Source: Litorivicinus sp.
Lineage (GTDB): Bacteria > Pseudomonadota > Gammaproteobacteria > Pseudomonadales > Litorivicinaceae
Direction of reading: 5' to 3'
Assembly (NCBI GenBank): GCA_018402605.1
Contig: JAGYIK010000030.1
Location: 1-12,526, forward strand
DNA length: 12,526 nt
In this document: positions 7,982 through 12,526 of the stretch, in pieces
Layout: every line of letters begins with the position of its first letter
How positions within the stretch are numbered: the stretch's first letter is position 1
The notes under the pieces: generated by a model
What the model was told of the DNA's origin: nothing
Database searches by the model: none
Seen by the model: the letters and a program-made list of their open reading frames with translations, nothing else
Program-made: the position numbers and the translations under genes

Positions 7982-8352
7982 GTGATTCCTTTGAACGGGG
8001 CATGAAAAAACGCCGTCAAGTGATGGGTGATGCCTTCGTCGACCGTGCGCTCTCGCAAATGACTGAGCTCACTACGCCAATGCAGGACATGGTCAGCCGT
8101 GTGGCGTGGGATGAAATCTGGAATCGTGAGGCGTTAAGTGATCGAGAACGCTCATTGATTAATCTCGGCATGATCGCTGCACTCAATCGGCCAACTGAGT
8201 TTAAAGGCCATGTTCGCGGTGCGCTCAACAATGGTGTGACGCCGGAAGAGATCCGTGATGTATGTTTGCAGGTTGCTGTGTATTGCGGCTTTCCCGCCGG
8301 TCTCGACTCGTTGCGGCTTGCGATGGATGTGATCAATGAGGAGTCCGCATGA
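7978..8352 (+). CDS. Carboxymuconolactone decarboxylase (CMD) family protein
   Basis: This 124-residue, all-helical protein has the CMD-family core: NLGMIAALNRPTEFKGHVRG followed by ALNNGVTPEEIRDVCLQVAVYCGFPA. Glu74, His78 and Cys103 are the conserved polar positions. Length and the N-terminal FERGMKKRRQVMG resemble stand-alone PcaC-type proteins, which decarboxylate 4-carboxymuconolactone in protocatechuate degradation. Many relatives have other or unknown roles. There is no CxxC motif, so it is not an AhpD-type peroxidase partner. No other protocatechuate genes are in the window, so a PcaC assignment is not justified. Its ATG overlaps the aldehyde dehydrogenase stop and its stop overlaps the next start (both ATGA), which indicates translational coupling within the operon. 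Confidence 0.88.
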   Translation: MSDSFERGMKKRRQVMGDAFVDRALSQMTELTTPMQDMVSRVAWDEIWNREALSDRERSLINLGMIAALNRPTEFKGHVRGALNNGVTPEEIRDVCLQVAVYCGFPAGLDSLRLAMDVINEESA

Positions 8353-9002
8353 GTGCGATGGGACAGTCTCAACCAGCCCATGTACTGGTCTATGTGCATG
8401 ATCCCATGTGCAGTTGGTGTTATGGATTTGGTCCAACGTGGGAGGCTTTAAAAAGTCGATTGCCAAAAGACTTGCCGGTTGTCTCAATTTTGGGCGGCCT
8501 TGCGGCAGACAGCGCCGAGCCCATGCCTGCAGAGATGGTTGAGCACCTCAAAGCGACCTGGGAGCGCATCGCAGCCGTCTGTGGCGTGCCCTTTGACTTG
8601 AGTTATTGGAACCAGACTCCACCGCCACCGAGAACCACCTTTATCAGTTGTCGTGCGGTTATTGCGGCTGAGCGGATTGCCGGTCAAGGCGAGGCCTTTG
8701 GTAAACGGATCCAAGAGGCCTATTACCAGGAGGCGCAAAACGTGTGGGATGCGGATGTCTTAACCGCACTTGCGGTGCAGTTTGGATTCCGCGAGGCTGC
8801 CTTCGTTGAAGCGCTGCATGCAGGCGAAACGCGTCAGTTGCATGAAGAGCAAATGGCACTTGCTGAGCGGTTGCAAGTCGAAGGCTATCCGACGTTGTTG
8901 TTCATTGCGGATGGTGAGGGCTATCCGATTGCCATTCGTCATGGCGACGCAGATGTAATGGCAACAAACATCCTCGACCTGCTCGCCGAGCCGAATGACT
9001 GA
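8349..9002 (+). CDS. DsbA-family thiol oxidoreductase, FrnE-like, cytosolic
   Basis: This 217-residue protein has a thioredoxin-fold N-terminus with the active site CSWC (Cys21, Cys24) in HDPMCSWCYGFGP. A helical insertion follows, and then the conserved cis-proline Pro181 in EGYPTLLF. The arrangement is that of the DsbA/FrnE/2-hydroxychromene-2-carboxylate isomerase group. The two-cysteine site argues for disulfide chemistry rather than glutathione-dependent isomerisation. No signal peptide is visible, so unlike classical DsbA it should act in the cytosol. It is the last gene of the operon, with an ATGA overlap to the CMD gene. Why a thiol oxidoreductase sits in an alcohol/aldehyde oxidation operon is unclear. 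Its stop abuts the convergent gene's stop with no gap. Confidence 0.85.
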   Translation: MSAMGQSQPAHVLVYVHDPMCSWCYGFGPTWEALKSRLPKDLPVVSILGGLAADSAEPMPAEMVEHLKATWERIAAVCGVPFDLSYWNQTPPPPRTTFISCRAVIAAERIAGQGEAFGKRIQEAYYQEAQNVWDADVLTALAVQFGFREAAFVEALHAGETRQLHEEQMALAERLQVEGYPTLLFIADGEGYPIAIRHGDADVMATNILDLLAEPND

Positions 9003-9383
9003 TCACACCGTAAATTCTCGCCGCAACAGTTGACTCAGGGCATCCAATGCTGCCGGACGCACCGCAAATGGGGCTTGCCCCTCGGGGAATAACATGTCGA
9101 TCAGCAGTGCTTGCCGGTAGGCTTGCATTGGTGGCATCCAACTGATGACTTGGAGGCGAGAACGGTAGGTCTCATAGACCAGCTGGATCTGCTCTCGGCT
9201 CGGTAAATCAAGGTGCGAAAACGGAGCATCTTTTGCAAATGGGATCAGCGCCTTGAGCAGCGGACCGCCCTCACTGAACACATGGTCCCAGGATTCAAAC
9301 TGAACACCAGACCGAATCCCTTTACGGGTGCTGTCTTCGAGCGCCAGAAGTAGCGCCTCGGCAGCCAACAATTCTGTTTGCAT
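9003..9383 (-). CDS. Hypothetical protein, 126 residues
   Basis: I do not recognise this protein. It starts with MQTELLAAEALLLALEDSTRKG, has a central WDHVFSEGGPLLKALIPF segment and a PPMQAYRQALLIDMLFPEGQAPFAVRP region, and ends LSQLLRREFTV. It is soluble, acidic and predicted mainly helical, with no signal peptide or membrane segment. The start is well supported: AGAGGA lies 7 bases before the ATG at 9383. Intact coding with a good ribosome site and a stop meeting the convergent neighbour head-on supports a real gene. It lies 78 bases downstream of the VOC gene on the same strand and may be co-transcribed, although a hairpin lies between them. Confidence 0.7.
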   Translation of the reverse strand: MQTELLAAEALLLALEDSTRKGIRSGVQFESWDHVFSEGGPLLKALIPFAKDAPFSHLDLPSREQIQLVYETYRSRLQVISWMPPMQAYRQALLIDMLFPEGQAPFAVRPAALDALSQLLRREFTV

Positions 9384-9401
9384 ACACCATCCTCTTTATT
9401 G

Positions 9402-9416
9402 TTATTGGTGCAAACA
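9402..9416 (+). repeat. 15-base motif, copy 1
   Basis: TTATTGGTGCAAACA lies just upstream of the minus-strand start at 9383. It matches 12446-12460 at 14 of 15 positions. Confidence 0.3.
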
Positions 9417-9424
9417 AAACAGTA

Positions 9425-9441
9425 GTGCAGTCGCACTGCAC
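9425..9441. terminator. Hairpin between the VOC gene and the 126-aa gene (weak terminator or operator)
   Basis: GTGCAGT and ACTGCAC form a perfect 7-base stem with a 3-base loop. Read on minus, downstream of the VOC stop, it is followed by TACTGTTTTG, a poor T-tract, so termination would be weak. It could instead be an operator for the minus-strand gene starting at 9383. Confidence 0.35.
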
Positions 9442-9461
9442 AAAACAACTCTTGAGCGTAT

Positions 9462-9884
9462 TTAGGTGGCAAACATCTGCGCAGGATCTTTAAAGGATTT
9501 GAATTCCAGTGCGTTGCCGCTTGGATCTTTGAAAAACAGGGTGGCTTGTTCGCCGACCTGTCCTTCGAAGCGAATTGTGGGTTCGATTAGAAATTGAATG
9601 TCGGCTGCCCGAAGCCGGTCTGCAAGTTGGTGCCATTGTTCCCATTCAAGGACAGCCCCGAAATGGCGTGCTGGAACCTGTTCGCCATCGACAGCGTTGG
9701 TCGGCGCTGCATCGTCCTCGAGATCAATGAGATGGGCGCTGACCTGGTGACCGAAAAAATTAAAGTCAATCCAGCGCTCGGCAGTCCCGTCCGGTTATTG
9801 CAGCCTAAAATGTCGCAAAGAGATGGCGGGTTGCCTCGAGATCGAAGTGACTGCAAAGGCGAGATGAAAGGGTGTGTACTGCAT
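9462..9884 (-). CDS. VOC (glyoxalase/bleomycin resistance/dioxygenase) superfamily protein, frame-shifted near the N-terminus
   Basis: From 9785 down to the stop at 9462-9464 one frame gives a continuous family sequence: TAERWIDFNFFGHQVSAHL, TNAVDGEQVPARHFGAVLEW, then FLIEPTIRFEGQVGEQATLF and FKDPSGNALEFKSF. This matches a well-populated VOC subfamily of about 140 residues annotated as glyoxalase or dioxygenase. The histidines and the Glu of NALEFK are the likely metal ligands. The N-terminus MQYTPFHLAFAVT starts at ATG 9884 behind GGAGGT, but four small lesions follow, near 9844-9845, 9815, 9796 and 9786. The last two look like one-base homopolymer errors. Correcting them gives DLEATRHLF, DILGCNTGRTAERW and a protein of 139 residues. 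No single uninterrupted frame covers the gene. The reaction catalysed is unknown. Confidence 0.82.
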
Positions 9885-9978
9885 GCGGACCTCCGAGAAC
9901 ATTAGCATGGCAGTATACAGCAACAGATGCACATCCAGAATACTGAACGCTTGAAGTCTAAATGACGGGAGACGCGAT
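9885..9978. promoter_or_regulatory. Divergent intergenic region upstream of the VOC gene and the small gene at 9979
   Basis: This 94-base gap should contain both outward promoters. The GGAGGT ribosome site for the VOC gene (minus, just before 9884) and GGGAG at 9967-9971 for the gene at 9979 are clear. No convincing -35/-10 pair or operator is visible. Confidence 0.35.
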
Positions 9979-10267
9979 ATGACGCAGAGCCTTTCGATGT
10001 CGCAGCATTTGCGATGCATACGCAGCATCTCATGGATGCTTCACCGGATCGAGCGCGGGCGGTGATGGTGGAAAATAATGCCTATTACATGCTCGTCAAC
10101 ATGCATATTTTTCTGTGCAATATAGCGAGTTTTCAGACTGTCATGACAGTCCGATCGAGCCATTGATCGAGCAATTGGCCAAGGAGGTCAATCGCATTCA
10201 GGAGCAAAAAGGCGCTCGGTGGTTGGATGATTTTGTCAGGAACCTGGCGCCCCGGAAGTTAAGTTAA
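9979..10267 (+). CDS. Small unrecognised protein, about 96 residues, with two frame shifts
   Basis: I infer this gene by joining frames. ATG 9979 follows GGGAG by 7 bases. After one lesion near 9986 the frame reads EPFDVAAFAMHTQHLMDASP, then a helical stretch DRARAVMVENNAYYMLVNMH and IFLCNIASFQ. After a second lesion near 10138-10141 it reads HDSPIEPLIEQLAKEVNRIQ and GARWLDDFVRNLAPRKLS, ending TAA 10265-10267. Both continuations have coding-like composition, and each needs one missing base, which gives 97 codons in total. The protein would be soluble and alpha-helical. I do not recognise the family. Its stop overlaps the 3' end of the convergent GMC gene by 9 bases. The second lesion sits inside a perfect 16-base palindrome. 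Confidence 0.5.
10136..10151. repeat. Perfect 16-base palindrome
   Basis: GACTGTCATGACAGTC is identical to its reverse complement. It lies within the reconstructed small gene exactly where the frame changes, so it may be a hairpin that caused a base-calling error, or a binding site within coding sequence. Confidence 0.6.
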
Positions 10268-11846
10268 CCAGTCGGCTAAGCGCTCGGCGATCATCACCAC
10301 AGGCGCATGCATGTGCCGCTGGTGATAGTGGGCATGACCGAAGCATCAGCAATCCATACATTATCGAGTCCGTGGACCTGCAGTCGATGCGGCCACCACC
10401 GCATGAGGATCTTGCGCATCACCATGCAGGCCCGTCCCAACAAGGGTGAAAAATCATTGTAGCGATGTCTCCGGCAACACGCAATAAATCTGCATCTGAG
10501 GTGAATCCAGATCCTGGTTTGTGTTCTTCCGGGCCAAACATGTTGAGCCCCTGATGTGCCATTAATTCACGTGTTTTACGGATCGCTTGGACCACGACCT
10601 GCTTGTCCTCGATAGCACTCAGATACTGGGGATCAATGCGCGGCGCATCGGCGACTTGGTTCGTTTGGATGTGTGTGGAGCCGCGGCTATGTGGCCGAAG
10701 ATGGCACACACTGGCGGTCATGCCGGGGAAGTCGTGCAGTTGCGTACCCAGCTTGTCGGCACTCATGGGTTGAATATGAAACTCAAGGTCTGGTCGATCC
10801 ACCGAATCACTTGATTTGAAGAATGCACCGAGCTGGCTTGGCGCCATTGAAAGGGGGCCGCTTTGATTGAACGCGTACTGTATTCCCATCTTCACCCGTC
10901 CAATCCACGAGTTTGCCAACTGATTGAGTGTCTCGCCTTGCTTGAGGCGATACTGGAGCCGCACTTGTAAATGATCTTGCAAGTTCTCGCCGACACCGTC
11001 CAGTCGCAGATGCACCGGAATGCCGAGTGGTTTTAAGACGCGCTCTTGCCCAACGCCTGAGCGCTCGAGTAACGCCGGCGTTCCAATGGCGCCAGCTGCA
11101 AGAATCACCCGATCAGCATGGATCCGCGTGCTTGCACCCTGTTCAATGATATCGACGCCGATACATTGTGCACCATCAAACACCAGTCGCTCCGTCAGTG
11201 TGTGTGTTTTGAGTGTAAGGTTTGGGCGATGCCGAATAGGGTGCAAAAAGGCGCGCGCAGAGGACCAGCGGACGCCCCTTTTTTGGTTGACCTCAAAATA
11301 CCCTACACCGGCATTGTCGCCGCGATTAAAGTCGGGTCGATCGGCAAAACCTGCCTCCTCACACACCCCTTTGAATGCCTCAAGAATCGGCCACTTCAGA
11401 CGTTGTTGCTCGACACGCAATTCGCCCTGATCCCCATGCGCGTCATCCGCCCCGCCGTGGTAGCGCTCAGAGCGTGTGTAGAAGGGAAGAACTTGATCCC
11501 ATGACCATTCTGGGTGTCCCCACTGATCGTAGTCGGCCGATTGGCCGCGCATGTAGATCATGCCATTGATACTGCTTGATCCGCCGAGAACACGACCGCG
11601 CGGATAATTGAGTTGCCGACCGTTAAGACCAGCCTGAGGTGTGGTTTGATAACACCAATCCGTCTTTGGATTACCCATGGTGTAGAGATAACCCACGGGA
11701 ATATGAATCCAGTGCCAGCGGTCATGGCCACCCGCCTCAAGTAACATGACCTGATGATTCGGATCGCGGGAGAGTCGGTTGGCAAGCACGCAGCCCGCAC
11801 TTCCTGCACCAACAATTAGGGTATCTGTGTGGATGACATCACTCAT
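10259..11846 (-). CDS. GMC family flavin oxidoreductase (choline dehydrogenase-like), C-terminus frame-shifted
   Basis: This FAD enzyme oxidises an alcohol group. The FAD Rossmann motif is IVGAGSAGCVLANRL (Gly13, Gly15, Gly18). PRGRVLGGSSSINGM (82-96) is GMC signature 1, and AAGAIGTPALLERSGVG is signature 2. The open frame ends just after His467 in IFHP, the catalytic-histidine motif, and stops at 10419. Beyond it the family ending is found in other frames: VGTG and DAQDPHAVV, then RLQVHGLDNVWIADASVMPT and ITSG, then HAPVVMIAERLADWLT with a stop at 10259-10261. Lesions lie near 10442, 10391 and 10306-10315. Corrected length is about 530 residues, normal for the family. ATG 11846 is chosen because GADH-type N-termini begin just before the FAD motif. 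It overlaps the upstream phosphatase stop by 8 bases and lacks its own ribosome site, which suggests coupled translation. The substrate is unknown. Confidence 0.88.
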
Positions 11847-12411
11847 AGGGTGGCTTTGGCATCTCAACCTGTTGTGTTCGGTTCGTACTGGGATCATACA
11901 ACACCGCACCGCCCGAGCGCGTGCCAATACCAGTTAGCGCGCTGATGACCACCTGATGCGTGACCATAACGAGGGGTTGATCCTTGGGGTCGATTTCCGC
12001 GAGGCGACTCCGCAGCAAGCGCATGGTTTCGGTCCGATCCGCATGGCCCTGAAAAAACGAAGCCAGCCCATCGAACGCTCTTACCGGACCGATTTCCATG
12101 AACTTGGCGGTGTCGAGGCAACGGCACCACGGGCTCGAGAGAATCTCAGCAGGCTGGAAGCCTGCATTGATGAGAGCAGCACCGATCGCTCTGGACTGCG
12201 CTTGGCCTTGGCTGCTGAGATTACGTTGTGTGCGGCAGTTATTGACCTGAAAGTTCTCGGGGTCCCCGAATCCAGGTGCAATGGCATGCCGAATGAGGAG
12301 GGCTGTTCCTCGGGTCGCCATGGCCTCTTGCAGGGTAAGGACCTGTGCATAGAGATGTGGTGAAAGTGCAAGGCACACGCTGAGTGCCAGAGTGATGATG
12401 CGATGTTTCAT
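11839..12411 (-). CDS. Exported histidine phosphatase family protein
   Basis: This 190-residue protein has a signal peptide (MKHR, then a hydrophobic stretch ITLALSVCLALSPHL, cleavage likely after YA near residue 22), which places it in the periplasm. LLIRHAIAPG (Arg41, His42) is the phospho-accepting RH motif. SSPWCRCLDTA holds the second arginine Arg97, and VMVTHQ contains the second catalytic His152. NNCRTQRNLSSQGQAQ is typical of a subgroup of bacterial periplasmic members of unknown substrate. The family hydrolyses phosphate esters through a phosphohistidine. The ATG at 12411 has GGGAGA about 10 bases upstream. It is the first gene of a two-gene unit with the GMC oxidoreductase (8-base overlap) and diverges from the exporter gene at 12462 across 50 bases. 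Confidence 0.87.
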   Translation of the reverse strand: MKHRIITLALSVCLALSPHLYAQVLTLQEAMATRGTALLIRHAIAPGFGDPENFQVNNCRTQRNLSSQGQAQSRAIGAALINAGFQPAEILSSPWCRCLDTAKFMEIGPVRAFDGLASFFQGHADRTETMRLLRSRLAEIDPKDQPLVMVTHQVVISALTGIGTRSGGAVLYDPSTNRTQQVEMPKPPYE

Positions 12412-12461
12412 GTCAGCCAGTCTCCCGATACACTCGCGCTCTTCTTTATTGGAGCAAACAC
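12412..12461. promoter_or_regulatory. Short divergent intergenic region
   Basis: Only 50 bases separate two outward starts, so the promoters must overlap or extend into the coding regions. GGAG at 12451-12454 is the ribosome site for the plus gene. TTATTGGAGCAAACA (12446-12460) nearly repeats 9402-9416. Confidence 0.3.
12446..12460 (+). repeat. 15-base motif, copy 2
   Basis: TTATTGGAGCAAACA ends one base before the start codon at 12462 and includes that gene's GGAG ribosome site. It differs from the copy at 9402-9416 by one base. Confidence 0.3.
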
Positions 12462-12526
12462 ATGAGTGCGGCCGAATGGTGGATTTTTCTACCAGCCTGC
12501 ATCGGAATGAATTTTTTCCCAGGTCC
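12462..12526 (+). CDS. Probable LysE/RhtB family exporter, N-terminal fragment
   Basis: Only the first 21 codons are in the window: MSAAEWWIFLPACIGMNFFPGP. The opening hydrophobic helix ending in a PGP motif is the usual start of LysE/RhtB amino-acid exporters, which are six-helix inner-membrane proteins. ATG 12462 has GGAG 7 bases upstream. The identification rests on a short fragment; another membrane protein is possible. Confidence 0.55.
   Translation, partial: MSAAEWWIFLPACIGMNFFPG

Noticed and set aside
7978..9002. Idea that the CMD and DsbA-like genes form an AhpD-type peroxide defence pair
   Set aside because: The CMD protein has no CxxC motif, which AhpD requires, and no peroxiredoxin gene is nearby.
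11020..11504. Two overlapping plus-strand frames of 136 and 128 codons opposite the GMC gene
   Set aside because: They lie over conserved GMC sequence on the other strand and show no protein-like pattern.
11847..11927. Upstream extension of the GMC frame to 11927
   Set aside because: The added residues (Arg-rich, no pattern) lie over the phosphatase coding sequence, and the family begins close to the FAD motif after ATG 11846.
1..12526. Search for CRISPR repeats, tRNA/rRNA genes, transposases, integrases, toxin-antitoxin or phage genes
   Set aside because: No regularly spaced repeats, RNA-gene signatures or mobile-element proteins were seen; the gene content is ordinary metabolism and transport.

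Overview
The window is a densely coding bacterial chromosome segment of moderate GC content, most likely from a proteobacterium. The YhgN-type MarC protein closely resembles the enterobacterial one, and the subclass I ferredoxin-NADP reductase and GabD-type dehydrogenase also fit a gammaproteobacterium. That placement is inference from protein resemblance; there is no rRNA or other phylogenetic marker. I see no tRNA, rRNA, CRISPR array, insertion sequence, integrase or phage gene. Once interrupted genes are reconstructed, no gap between genes exceeds about 130 bases.

Layout: (1) A partial endonuclease/exonuclease/phosphatase-family gene (1-864, minus) diverges from a glycerophosphodiester phosphodiesterase-family gene (897-1607, plus), which meets a convergent yhgN (1604-2197, minus). 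(2) yhgN diverges from an fpr-like reductase (2325-3055, plus), which converges on a beta-hydroxyacid dehydrogenase (3059-3948, minus). (3) A small exported coiled-coil protein (about 3974-4336) and an EamA/DMT permease (4420-5301) follow on plus. (4) A compact plus-strand operon runs 5413-9002: zinc alcohol dehydrogenase, succinate-semialdehyde-type aldehyde dehydrogenase, carboxymuconolactone decarboxylase-family protein and a cytosolic DsbA-family thiol oxidoreductase, joined by a 7-base gap and two ATGA overlaps. (5) On minus lie an unrecognised 126-aa protein (9003-9383) and a VOC/glyoxalase-family protein (9462-9884), with a small unrecognised gene diverging at 9979-10267. (6) A GMC flavin oxidoreductase (10259-11846, minus) is coupled to an exported histidine phosphatase (11839-12411, minus), which diverges from the start of a probable LysE-family exporter (12462 onward).

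The metabolic theme is oxidation of alcohols, aldehydes and hydroxyacids (zinc ADH, ALDH, beta-hydroxyacid dehydrogenase, GMC oxidoreductase). The alcohol-to-aldehyde-to-acid operon is the clearest functional unit, but its substrate cannot be read from sequence.

The most striking property is that six genes are broken by reading-frame shifts in three tight patches (about 2931-3213, 7124-7432 and 9786-10442), while the genes between are intact. In every case the family-typical protein continues in another frame with catalytic motifs preserved. This points to local sequence-quality problems more than gene decay, though only reads or a relative's genome can settle it. I did not find a convincing new defence or mobile system; the best leads are the four-gene oxidation operon and three unrecognised small proteins.
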